Source: Myxococcus stipitatus (GTDB taxonomy: Bacteria; Myxococcota; Myxococcia; Myxococcales; Myxococcaceae). Taken from it: DNA of 64,000 bases. The position numbers and the translations under genes are program-made. Position 1 is the first letter of the stretch. Each line of letters opens with the position of its first letter. The stretch spans positions 4,898,001 through 4,962,000 of the forward strand of contig NZ_CP102770.1 of the NCBI RefSeq assembly GCF_038561935.1, read 5' to 3'. Below the pieces are notes generated by a model. The model ran no database searches and was not told the DNA's origin. It saw only the letters and a list, made by a program, of their open reading frames with translations. Below, in pieces: positions 1-11,600 of this stretch.

Positions 1-1
1 G

Positions 2-2638
2 GTGCTGGAGTTGCCGACGTCGAAGCCGAGGCCCCGGCTCCAGTCCTTCCGGGGCGCGGCGGTGTCCTTCAAGGTGGAGGCGGACACGGCCTCACGGCTG
101 TTGTCACTGGCGGGCACGCACGGCGCGACTCCGTTCATGGTCTTGCTGACGGGCTACGTGGCCTTCCTGCGGCGCTACACCGGGCAGGAAGACCTCGTCG
201 TGGGGACGCCGACAACGGGCCGAGAGCATGCGGACCTGTCCCGGCAGCTGAGCTACTTCGTCAATCCCGTGGCGCTTCGTGCGCGGGTGACGCGAGGGCA
301 GTCCTTCACCTCGTTGTTGAAGGAGGTGCGGGGCCTCGTGTTGGAGGCGCTGGAGCATCAGGAGTTGCCATTCGCTCGCATGGTCGAACGGCTCCAGCCT
401 CGGCGGGATGCGGCCCGTGCTCCCGTCTTCCAGACGATGTTCGTGCTGCATGCCGGGCGCCCGGGACGCGAGGCGCTCGCGCCCTTCGCCTTGGGCGGCG
501 CGGGGACACGCGTCCAGCTGGGCGCGTTGGAGCTGGAGTCCGTGCCGCTGCGCAACCAGGCCTCCGCCTTCGACCTGACGTTGACGATGGCCGAGTCGGA
601 GGGAGGCTTCGCCGCGAGCCTGGAGTACTGCACGGACCTGTTCGACACGGCGCTCGCCGAGCGCATGGTGCGCCACCTCCGAGCGCTGCTGGACGCCGCC
701 GCGCGTGAGCCCGAAGTGCCCGTGTTGGACCTGCCTCTGTTCGATGGAGAGGAGCAGCGCGTGCTGCTCGCGTCGGGCCGGCGCACGACGGACTCCGAGG
801 AACCGCGAGCGCGAAGCCTGCACGGCGCCTTCGAGGCCGCGGTGGCGAGATCGCCGGACGCGGTGGCGTTGGTCTCGGGGGCATCCCGTTGGACGTACCG
901 TGAGGTCGACGAGTGGGCCGAGAGACTGGGGGCGAGGCTTCGCCGCCGAGGCGTGGGCCCCGAGGTCCGCGTCGGTGTCTTGCTGGAGCGAGGGCACCCC
1001 GGGACGGTCATCGCGTTCCTCGCCGTGCTGAAGGCGGGTGGGACGGTGGTGCCTTGTGAGCCCTCGCATCCTCCCGAGCGAATCGCGTGGATGCTCCGAG
1101 ACGCGGGGGCCCGTGGCCTGCTCGTGCAGGACCGACTCTCGCGGCGCCTGGACCTTCCCTCGGACCTGTTGCTCCTGCGCTGGGAGGAGCTGGGGGTGCA
1201 CGAGCCGCGAGAGGAGGACGTGCGCTCCGACGCGCCCGCACTCCCGTCGCTGGAGTGCTCCGCGTATGTCATCTACACCTCGGGAAGCACGGGGCGCCCG
1301 AAGGGCGTCGTGGTGACCCATCGCGGCGCGCTGCATCTGGCGGAGGCGATGGGGTGGGGCTTCGGCTTGGGGGCAGGTGACCGGGTGCTCCAGTTCGCAT
1401 CCCCGGCCTTCGATGCCTCGATTGCGGAGTACGTCCAGGCGCTCGTGACGGGCGCGGCGCTGCATCTGCCTCCCGGGGGAGAGCTGCTCGCGGGCGAGGC
1501 GCTGCATCGCGTGCTGAAGGAGGAGCGCATCACGCTGGTGACGCTGCCTCCGTCCGCGTGCGCGCTGTTGCCAGAGGCTCCGCTCCCGGACCTGCGGAGG
1601 ATTGTCTCGGCGGGAGAGCCCTGCCCGGAGGACCTGGTGTCGCGCTTCGCGCCCGGGCGGGTGTTCGTGAATGCCTATGGCCCCACGGAGGCGACCGTGT
1701 GCTCGACGTGGGCCGTCTGCCAGCCAGGGGAGGGCACTCCGGACATCGGTCGACCGCTGCCGGCGGTGGATGCCTACGTGCTCGACGCGTCGTTGAACGC
1801 CGTCCCCCAGGGCGTGGCGGGAGACCTGTACGTCGGAGGCCCCATGGTGGCGAGAGGCTACCTGGGCCGTCCGGACCTGACGGCCGAGCGCTTCGTCCCG
1901 GACCCTCATGGCGGAGCGCCGGGCGCGCGCCTGTACCGCACGGGAGACGTGGCCCGCTGGCGTACCGATGGCCGATTGGAGCTGCTGGGGCGCGAGGACG
2001 CGCAGGTGAAGTTGCGCGGCTTCCGCATCGAGCCGGGGGAGGTGGAGTCCGTGTTGCGCGAGCTCGCGCGGATGCGGCAGGCGCACGTGCGCGTGTGGCG
2101 TCCTCCCACGGGTGGGGAGGCTCGACTCGTGGCCTACGTGGTGCCGCCCGAAGAGGGGCTGCCTCCTCCCGGAGAGCTGAAGGCGAGCCTGCGCACCCGC
2201 TTGCCCGAGTACCTGGTGCCCGCGGACTTCGTCGCGCTGGAAGCCCTGCCGTTGCTGTCCAGCGGCAAGGTGGACGTGCGCGCGCTGCCGCCCCCGATGC
2301 GCCTGGCGCCCGCGGAAGGGGCGCCCGGCACGCCCCTGGAAGAGGCGCTGTCGCGGGCCTGGGCGGAGACGCTCGGCTTCCCGGCGGTGGGCGTCCACTC
2401 GCACTTCTTCGATGACCTGGGCGGCAGCTCGCTGGCGGCGGTGCGTGCGTGCGCGCGAATCCGCGAGTCGCTCGGGCGGGACGTCCCCATCACCCACTTC
2501 TTCGAGCACCCCACGGTCCATGCGCTGGCGCGGAGGCTGTCCTCCGATTCGGAGCCGGGCACGCAGGCCGTGAAGCACCAGGAGCGCGCGGAGGCCCGTC
2601 GTCAGGCCCTCCAGCGTCGCGGCGGAAGGAACACCTGA
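2..2638 (+). CDS. NRPS module, 5'-truncated: C(partial)-A-PCP
   Basis: This is the C-terminal 878 residues of a non-ribosomal peptide synthetase that starts upstream of the window. The condensation domain has lost its N-terminal half, including HHxxxDG; what remains begins at an LPTxKPRP segment and continues through the ELPFARMVE region. A complete adenylation domain follows (YTSGSTG at about residue 425, YGPTEAT, YRTGD, and SGKVD with the A10 lysine). The carrier protein has LGGSS with the phosphopantetheine serine at about residue 810. Aligned by eye to PheA numbering, the pocket reads D-A-A-T-V-A-A-V-C. That resembles Phe codes (DAWTVAAVC) with the tryptophan at 239 replaced by alanine, so a large aromatic substrate is my guess. 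The stop is four bases before the next start, so the genes are co-transcribed. The true N-terminus is not visible. Confidence 0.93.
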   Translation: MLELPTSKPRPRLQSFRGAAVSFKVEADTASRLLSLAGTHGATPFMVLLTGYVAFLRRYTGQEDLVVGTPTTGREHADLSRQLSYFVNPVALRARVTRGQSFTSLLKEVRGLVLEALEHQELPFARMVERLQPRRDAARAPVFQTMFVLHAGRPGREALAPFALGGAGTRVQLGALELESVPLRNQASAFDLTLTMAESEGGFAASLEYCTDLFDTALAERMVRHLRALLDAAAREPEVPVLDLPLFDGEEQRVLLASGRRTTDSEEPRARSLHGAFEAAVARSPDAVALVSGASRWTYREVDEWAERLGARLRRRGVGPEVRVGVLLERGHPGTVIAFLAVLKAGGTVVPCEPSHPPERIAWMLRDAGARGLLVQDRLSRRLDLPSDLLLLRWEELGVHEPREEDVRSDAPALPSLECSAYVIYTSGSTGRPKGVVVTHRGALHLAEAMGWGFGLGAGDRVLQFASPAFDASIAEYVQALVTGAALHLPPGGELLAGEALHRVLKEERITLVTLPPSACALLPEAPLPDLRRIVSAGEPCPEDLVSRFAPGRVFVNAYGPTEATVCSTWAVCQPGEGTPDIGRPLPAVDAYVLDASLNAVPQGVAGDLYVGGPMVARGYLGRPDLTAERFVPDPHGGAPGARLYRTGDVARWRTDGRLELLGREDAQVKLRGFRIEPGEVESVLRELARMRQAHVRVWRPPTGGEARLVAYVVPPEEGLPPPGELKASLRTRLPEYLVPADFVALEALPLLSSGKVDVRALPPPMRLAPAEGAPGTPLEEALSRAWAETLGFPAVGVHSHFFDDLGGSSLAAVRACARIRESLGRDVPITHFFEHPTVHALARRLSSDSEPGTQAVKHQERAEARRQALQRRGGRNT

Positions 2639-2642
2639 GACC

Positions 2643-5600
2643 ATGGCTGACCAGGAACAGACCGGCAGTGGCAACGACATCGCGATCATCGGCATGGCGG
2701 GTCGCTTCCCGGGTGCCGCGAACGTCCGCGAGCTCTGGCGCAACCTGCTCGACGGCGTGGAGTCCATCTCCCGCTTGTCGCCTCATGAACTGGAGCCTTC
2801 TCCGCTCGTGCCGGAGACGCTGTGGCGTCATCCGGACTTCGTGCCCGTGGCGGGTGTGCTGGACGGAGGAGACGCATTCGACGCGGGCTTCTTCGATGTG
2901 TCTCCGCGCGAGGCGCTGTGGATGGACCCGCAGCAGCGCGTGTTCCTGGAGTGCGCCTGGGCCGCGCTCGAGGACGCGGCCTACGAACCGACGCGCTACA
3001 GCGGGAAGATCTCCCTGTACGCGGGCGCGGGGCCCTCGCTGCACACGCAGAGCATGTTGGGGCAGGGGCAGCTGGATCCCGCATCGCTGTACGAGGTGAT
3101 GGGGACGTCGGGCGAGAACCTGGCGACGAAGGCGTCCTTCAAGCTGCGCCTGCGAGGAGAGAGCCTCGCCGTGTACACGGCCTGCTCGACGGGACTGGTG
3201 GCCGTGCACATGGCGTGTCAGAGCCTGTTGCTGCGCCAGTCCGACATCGCGCTCGCGGGGGCGGTGCGTGTCTCGCTGCCGCAGCGCTCGGGCTACCTGT
3301 TCCAGGAGGGGATGATTCTCTCTCCGGATGGACACTGCCGGGCCTTCGACGCGAAGGCCGCGGGCACGGTGCCTGGCAATGGTGTCGCGGCGGTGGTGCT
3401 CAAGCCGCTGGAGGACGCGCTCCGGGATGGGGACCACGTCTACGCCGTCATTCGTGGCTCCGCGCTCAACAACGATGGCGGCGCGAAGGTGGGCTACACC
3501 GCGCCGAGCGTCGAGGGCCAGGCGGACGTCATCGGCGAGGCGCTCGCGTACGCGGGGCTGAGCGCGGACGACATCGGCTACGTCGAGGCACACGGCACGG
3601 GCACGGCGCTGGGAGACCCCATCGAGGTCGCGGCGTTGTCGCGCGCCTTTCGCCGGGACACGGAGCGCAAGGGCTTCTGCGGACTGGGCTCGGTGAAGAC
3701 GAACCTGGGCCACCTCGACACGGCCGCGGGCCTGGTGGGGCTCATCAAGGCGGCGTTGGTGCTCGCTGAAGAAGAGGTGCCGCCCACGCTCCACTTCACG
3801 GCGCCGAACCCGTCCATCGACTTCGCGAACAGTCCCTTCACGGTCATCGCCGAGAGGAAGGCCTGGCCTCGGGGCGAGGTGCCTCGGCGCGCGGGTGTCA
3901 GCTCGTTCGGGATTGGTGGCACCAACGCGCACGCGGTGCTGGAGGAGGCTCCGCGCGCGGCAGCCTCGGTGGAGAGTGCTCGGCCTTCGCAGCTCGTCAC
4001 GCTGTCGGCGCGCACGGCTCCGGCACTTGCCCAGGCGGCGAGGGAGCTGGCGGACTGGTGCGAGTCGGCGCGAGGGAAGGTGCCTCTGGCGGACGTGGCC
4101 TTCACCCGCAACGTGGGGCGTGGCGCCTTCGAGCATCGGTTGTCCGTGGTGGCGAAGGACTCCGCGGAGCTGGTGGCGAAGCTGCGTGCACCGGGCACGG
4201 TGCGTGTCCTGGAAGACGTGGCCGTGGCGCGAGAGCGTCGCGTGGCCTTCCTGCTGCCGGGGCAGGGTGCGCAGTCGCTGGGGATGGGCCGGGAGCTCTA
4301 TCGCGCGGAGCCCTTGTTCCGCGAGACCGTGGATGCGTGCCTCCGCGAGCTGGGGCCCTCCCTCGAGAAGTCGCTGCGAGACGTGCTGTTTCCCGCGCCC
4401 GAGGCCGAGACGTCGGCGCGGGATGCACTGGGCGATCCGCGCATCGCGCTGCCCGCGTTGTTCTGCGTGGAGTACGCGCTGGCGCGGCTCTGGGAGTCAT
4501 GGGGACTCCGGCCGCAGGCGTTGTTGGGCCACAGCTTCGGTGAGTACACGGCGGCCTGCCTCGCGGGAGTCCTTCCGTGGGAAGACGCGCTGACGTTGGC
4601 GGTGGCGCGTGGCCGCTTGATGGCGACGTTGCCCCCGGGCCGCATGACGGCTGTCGGATGCGCCGAGGAGGTCGTGCGTCCGTTGCTCACGGGAGGACTG
4701 GCACTCGCGGCGGTGAACGGGCCAGAGCGGTGCGTGGTGTCGGGCCCTTCGGACGAGGTCGAGGCCCTGGAGCGAGAGCTGATGGCGCGAGGTGTCGGCG
4801 TGCTGCGGCTGCCCGCGGGACATGCCTTCCACTCGGCGGCGGTGGAGCCGTTGATGGAGGAGCTGTCGCGAGTCGTGTCGAAGCTGAGGCTCTCGGCGCC
4901 TCGCGTGCCGTATGTCTCCAGCGTCACGGGCACGTGGATTCGCCCCGAGGAGGCGATGGACCCGGCGTATTGGGCGCGGCAGATGCGGGCGCCGGTGCGC
5001 TTCGGGGACGGGCTGGAGACCTTGAAGGCCGCGGGCATCGCGGTGTTCCTCGAGGTGGGACCGGACCAGGCGCTCACGGCCCTGGCTCGACTGGGCCTGC
5101 GCGGCCATGCGGGGCGCGCGGTGGCTTCGCTGCCACGGGCGGGCTCGAAGGCGAGCGAGCACGCGGCGCTGATGGAGGCGCTGGGCGCGGTGTGGGAAGC
5201 CGGCCTCGAGCCGGACTGGAAGCTGTTCTACGCGCACGAGCGCCGTCGCCGGGTGCCGTTGCCCACGTACCCCTTCCAGCGTCAGCGCTTCGCGGTGGAG
5301 GCACCGCGAGTGCTCACCGCGCCGCAGCCCGTGGCTGCTCCGGATGTCGAGGTGACGCGAGCTCCACCGCGAGCAGAGGCCGTGGTCCCCGAGAACAAGG
5401 CGGGCCCTCGGACCGATGTGGAGCGCGGGGTGCTCGCCATCTGGCGCGAGCGACTGGGGCGCTCGGACTTCGGCATCCACGACAACTTCCTGGAGCTGGG
5501 CGGCAACTCGCTGATGGCGGCGCAGATGCTCACGCGTCTGCGGGAAGCCTTCCCCGTGCAGCTTCCGCTGAGCGACTTGTTCGAGGCGCCCACCGTCGCG

Positions 5601-8600
5601 GGAGTGTCCGCGCGCATCACCGCGCGGATGGGGACGGAAGGCGCGGAGGGGAAGGGGGCCGTGATGCGCCCCCTGGTGCGTCGGGAGCATCACGGTGCAC
5701 CTCCGCTGTCCGTGGTGCAGGAGCGGGTCTGCGCGCTGGAGGAGGCACAGCCCGGCAACCCCGCGCTCAACATGTCCGCGACCCTTCGCCTCACGGGCAC
5801 GCTCGACGTGGACGCGCTGCGGAGGAGCCTGGAGGCGGTGGCCCGCAGGCATGAAGCCCTGCGGACGACGTACCCGCGTGTCGATGGGAGGACGGTGGCG
5901 CGAGTCTCCTCCGAGGCGCGTGTGCCGTGGGAGGTGGATGAACTGGAGCACCTCACGCCGTCGGTGCGGGAGGCGGAGTGGCGCAAGCGTGTCTACGAGG
6001 AGATGTCCCGACCCTTCGACCTCGCCGAGGGCCCGGTGGTCCGAGCCCGGCTGCTCCGGCTGGACGCGCGAGAGCACCTCCTGGTCGTCGTGGTCCACCA
6101 TGTGGTGTGTGACACGTGGTCGCTCGTTGTCCTGAGCGGAGAGCTGGGCACCTTCTACGGCGCGTTCGTGAAGAACGAGGCGGCGGTGCTCCCCGAGCTG
6201 CGGGTCCAGTACAGCGACTTCGCCGCATGGCAGCGCGAAGCCCTGGCGTCGGGCGCCTTCTCCGCGCAGCAGGAGGCGTGGCGGGAGCGGCTGGTGGGCC
6301 TGCCTGGGCCTCTGGACCTGCCCGTGGACCTGCCCCTCGGGACGGGGCCCGCGCTGGGCGGGGTGCGCAGGAACGTGGGCTTCTCCGAGTCCCTCACTGG
6401 CGCGGTCCATGCGCTGGCGCGCCGCGAGGGTGTGACGGCCTTCATGGTGTTGCTCGCGTCGTGGAAGGCGCTGCTGGCGCGCTGGGCTGGACGCGATGAC
6501 ATCGTGGTGGGGACACCCATCGGCAATCGAACGCGGCCGGAGCTCGAGCCGCTGATCGGCTATGTCGCGCACGCGGTGCCGCTGCGCACGGACCTGTCCG
6601 GCGACCCGACGTTCCGTGAGCTGATCTCCCGGGTACGGGACGTGACGTTGGAGGCGTACTCGCATCCCGATGTGCCGTACGAGCACCTCATCCGGGAGGT
6701 GGAGCCCTCCAGGAACCCGGGGCGGGAGCGCGTGTTCGACACGCTCTTCGTCCTGCATCCGCGCTTCGACGCGAACCTGGAGCTGCCCGGTCTGCGGCTG
6801 GGACTGGTCGAGGTCGAGGACGGGCCCGTGCAGTTCGGCTCGGTCCTGTCGCCCATGTCCGTGTCGATGGGAGAGGACGCCGGAGGCTTCTCGGGCACGC
6901 TCGACTACGCGGTGGAGCGCTTCGCCCCGGAGACCATCGAGCGCCTGGTGAAGCACTGGACGACGCTGCTCGCGTCCGCCGTGGAGAACCCCGAGCAGCA
7001 GCTCTCCATGCTTCCCGTGGAGCCAGAGGTGTCAGGCCGCTCCGCCCCGCGAAGCGTCTCCCCGACGCCGAGTCCGGTGCCCGTGCTGCTGGAGGCTCGG
7101 GCTTCGCTCGCACCCGAGGCCGTGGCGCTGTCTCGAGAGGGCCAAGGTGACGTGACGTGGCGCGAGCTTCGCGCCGAGGTGGCGCGGCTGGCGTCCGTGC
7201 TGCGTGCGAAGGGGGTGGGCCCGGAGGTGCTGGTGGCCCTCTGCCTGGAGCCGTCGGTGGAGCGGGTGGTGGCGCTCTGGGCGGTGCTGGAGGCGGGCGG
7301 CGCCTACGTGTTGCTGTCGCCGCCACAGCTTCGGGAGCTGGCCACGCTCGCGCCCAAGGGCGGAGCGCCGCCGCTGTTGCTGACGCACGAGCGACTGCGG
7401 ACCGGTGTGGCGTTGGACCCCGCGCGTGTCGTGCATGTCCAGGTGCCCGCGAAGCATGACGGCTCGCGAGGCCTGGAGGTGGACCCGGGCCATCTCGCGG
7501 CCGTGTCGCCGGAGACGATGGTCTGCCTGGAGACGCTCGTGGGGCCCACGGGCGAGCGGCTGCGCGCCGTGCAGACCGTGGCGACGGTGGACGCGCTGTT
7601 CCGGCGCCTGGACGCGGACAGCGGGACGGTGGGGGGCACCTGGCTCTCGGCGGAGGACGCGAGCTCGCGGGGGACGGGGCTGGAGGTGTTGTGGGCGCTG
7701 TCTCGTGGGCTGCGAGTGGCGCTGCCCTCTGATCGGGCACGGCTGACGCTGCTGTCGTCGGGTCCTGGAGGTGCGCGAAAGGGGCCCGATTTCAGCCTGT
7801 CCTTCTTCGCCAACGACGAGGACTCGCTGGGAGGCCGCAAGTATCGGCTGCTGCTGGAGGCGGCGAAGTATGCCGACGCACAGGGCTTCTCCGCGATGTG
7901 GACCCCCGAGCGCCACTTCCACTCCTTCGGCGGCCTGTACCCGAGGCCGGCGGTGGTGGGCGCGGGTGTGGCCACGGTGACGGAGCGGCTGGGGATTCGC
8001 GCGGGCAGCGTGGTGTTGCCGCTGCATGACCCGGTCCTGGTCGCCGAGGAGTGGTCGGTGTTGGACAACCTCTCCAACGGCCGCGTGGGGGTGTCGTTCG
8101 CATCGGGCTGGCACGCGAATGACTTCGTCTTCGCACCGGACCGCTACGCGCGGCGCAAGGAGGTCATGTTCCGAGGCATCGAGGAGGTGCGCACGCTCTG
8201 GCGTGGCGGCTCGGTGCTCCGGCGCAACGGGACGGGCGACGAGGTGGAGGTGTTCCTGCGTCCGCGCCCCGTGCAGAAGGAGCTGCCCTTCTGGCTCACG
8301 GCGGCGGGGAGCCCGGACACCTTCCGCATGGCGGGGGAGCTGGGGGCGTATGTCCTCACCAACCTGATGGGGCAGAACCTGGAGGACCTCGCCTCGAAGG
8401 TGGTGCTCTATCGCGAGGCCTGGAGGCAACACGGCCACGCCGGACGTGGACACGTGAGCCTCATGCTCCACGCGTACCTGGGCGAGGACGTGGCCGAGGT
8501 CCGCCGCCGCGTGCGAAAGCCGCTGCTCGATTACTTCCGCAGTTCGGTGGATATCTTCCAGGCCTTCGTGTCGAGCCTGGGGTTGAAGGGCGACCTGCGC

Positions 8601-11600
8601 ACGCTGACCCCCGCGGACGTGGAGGCACTGCTCGAGCACGGGCTGAATCGCTACGTGGAGGACGGTGGACTCTTCGGAACGCCCGACACCTGCGCGCCCG
8701 TGGTGGAGCGGGTGCGGAGCCTCGATGTCGACGAGGTCGCCTGCCTCGTGGACTTTGGCGTGGAGGTGGAGGCGACGCTGGAAGGGCTCCAGCACCTGGA
8801 CGTGCTGCGGCGCCGCTATGCGCCGATGCGGTCTTCACCCGTGCCGACGCTCGTGGAGGGGCCCGGCCCGGAGGCGTCGCTGCTGTCCTGGGTCCAGGAG
8901 TCGGGTGCGACGCACCTGCACCTGACGGGCGCGCTGGCGCGAGCCCTGTCCGAGCTGCCGGGTGCAGCGGAGGGACTGCGCTCGGTTCGCCGCGTCTGGC
9001 TGGAGGATGTGAAGGAAGACCTCGCGGACACGCTGTCTCGGACGCTCCCCATGGAGGTATCGCGCCGGGAGCCGAGGTTCGGACCGGGAGCGTGGGCACG
9101 GGCAGGTGAGGCTCCCCGCGACTCCGGCGACACCTCGACGTGGGCGGTGGTGGACACGCGGGGCCGGGTCCTTCCTCCAGGAATGGTGGGGACGCTGGCG
9201 ATGTTGGGCGACCTCGCGCCGAAGCGGCTGTGGAACGCGCCCGAGACCCCTTCACTCCGGCCCCTCTCCGTCAATGGCTTCGCCTTGGGGCACAGGGCTC
9301 GGAGGCGCTTGGATGGAACCCTGGAGCTGCTGGCACCGCTGCCGGTTCCATCGCGTCGTCCCGCGCCGCCTCGGGTCGCGACCCCGTCCAGCGCACAGCC
9401 TCGGCGCGAAGGCCCTCCGCCCATTCCGACCGTCTCTCGCGAGCGGCCCTTGCCGCTCTCCTTCGCGCAGCAGCGGCTCTGGTACCTGGACCGGTTGGAG
9501 CCGGGCAACGTCGCTTACAACAACTCGGTGATGCTGGTGCTGTCGGGTGTCCTCGACACGGGCGCGCTCGAGCGGGCGCTCGACGAGGTGGTGCGGCGAC
9601 ACGAGGCCTTCCGGACGACGTTCTCGATGACGGACGCGGGAGCGGTGCAGCACATCTCCGCGCCCAGGGCGCAGCCGCTCCAGGTCTCCGCGCTGGAAGA
9701 ACACGGGGGCGTGACGGTGGAGGCGTGGGCGAGGGGGGAGGCGCGCAAGCCCTTCGACCTCGAGACGGGCCCGTTGCTGCGCACGCCGCTCCTGCGGCTC
9801 CGTGAGGACGAGCACGTCCTGCTCATCGTGATGCACCACATCGTCTCGGACGGGTGGTCCTCGGGAGTGATGTTCCACGAGCTGGCCACCCTCTATGCGG
9901 CCTTCCGTCAAGGCCAGCCCTCGCCGCTGCCTCCGCTCCAGGTCCAGTACGCGGACTACGCGGCCTGGCAGATCGAGTGGATGCGAGGTCCGGAGCTGGC
10001 GGCGGAGCAGGCGTGGTGGAGCGACGTGCTGGCGGAGGTCCCGGTGCTGCGTCTGCCCACGGACCGGCCTCGGCCCGCGGTGCAGACCTATCCGGGGGCC
10101 CGGAGCGACGTCGTGGTGTCCCGGCCGCTCGCGGATGCGCTGGTGTCGCTGGGCCGCACGGTGGGGGCCACGCCCTTCATGGTGATGATGGCGGCGTGGC
10201 AGGTGCTGCTCCAGGCGTACTCAGGGCAGGACGACTTCGCGGTGGGGACTCCCGTCGCGGGCCGCAATCGCCCGGAGACGGAGCCGCTCATCGGCTGCTT
10301 CATCAACTCCATCGCCCTGCGCGCGGACCTGTCGGGCGACCCCACCGTCACGGAGCTCATCGGCCGTGTGAAGCAGGCGGCACTGGGGGGCTTCGCCCAC
10401 CAGGAGGTGCCCTTCGAGAAGCTCGTGGACGCGCTGCATGTGGCGCGGGACCTGAGCCACACGCCGATGTTCCAGACGATGTTGGTGTTCCACAACACGC
10501 CGCCCATCGAGCTGTCCATGGCGGGCCTGCGACTGAGCAGCCGGGTGGTCCACACCGGCGCGACGAAGCTGGACCTGACGCTGGAGCTGGTGGAGTCGAA
10601 GGACGGACTGACGGGCGGCATCGAGTACAACACCGACCTCTTCGACGCGAGCACCATCACCCGACTCACGGGGCACCTGGTGCGGCTGTTGGAGTGGGTG
10701 GTCGCGCATCCGGAGCAGCGCCTCTCCCAGCTCTCCCTGATGTCACCCGACGAGCGCCAGCGGCTCCTGACGGAGTGGGCGGCGGCTCCCGAGGGAGGAG
10801 TGGATGAAGCCGAGACGGTGACGTCGTGCTTCGCGGCGCGCGCGGTGACGATGCCGGACGCGGTGGCGGTGGACGACGGCACGCTCCGGCGGACGTATCG
10901 CGAGGTGGAGGTGCTGGCCGCGCGTCTGGCCGGGAGGTTGGGCGGCCTGGGCGTGCGCACGGATGCGGTTGTCGCGCTGGCGCTCGCGAGGCCCGCGGAC
11001 CTGGTGGCGGGACTCCTGGGCGTGATGCGCGCGGGGGCGGCGGCCGTGGTGCTCGACCTGGAGCATCCGTCGGAGCGGATCTCGGGACTCCTGGAGGACA
11101 CGAAGGCGGTCGCGGTCGTGACCACGGACGCCTGGTCCGAACGCGTGGCCGCGCGAGACGGGCTGTCCATCGTGACGCTGGAGTCGCTGCCCGCGAACGA
11201 CAGCGTGCTGGCGCCGATGCCCGCGCCGCATCATGCCGCGTGCATCGTCTACACGTCGGGCTCCACGGGGAAGCCGCGAGGCGTGGTGCTGGAGCATCGC
11301 CAGCTGGTCTCGGCGACGAGGGCGCGGCGCGCGGTCTATGGCTCGCCCGGGGTGGTGCTGTCGCTGGCGCCGTTCACCTTCGATGCGTCGTTGGCGGGGA
11401 TGCTCTGGTCGCTCTTCGATGGGGGCAGGCTGCGCTATCCCGACGTGGAGGAACGCGAGGACCCCAGGAAGCTCGCGGAGCTGGTGGCGAAGGAAGGCGT
11501 CACGCACCTCATCTCCGTGCCCGCGCTGTATGCCCAGGTGCTGGCCGCCGCACCCGCGGGAGGACTGACGGGACTTCGCGCGGTGTCGGTGGGAGGCGAG

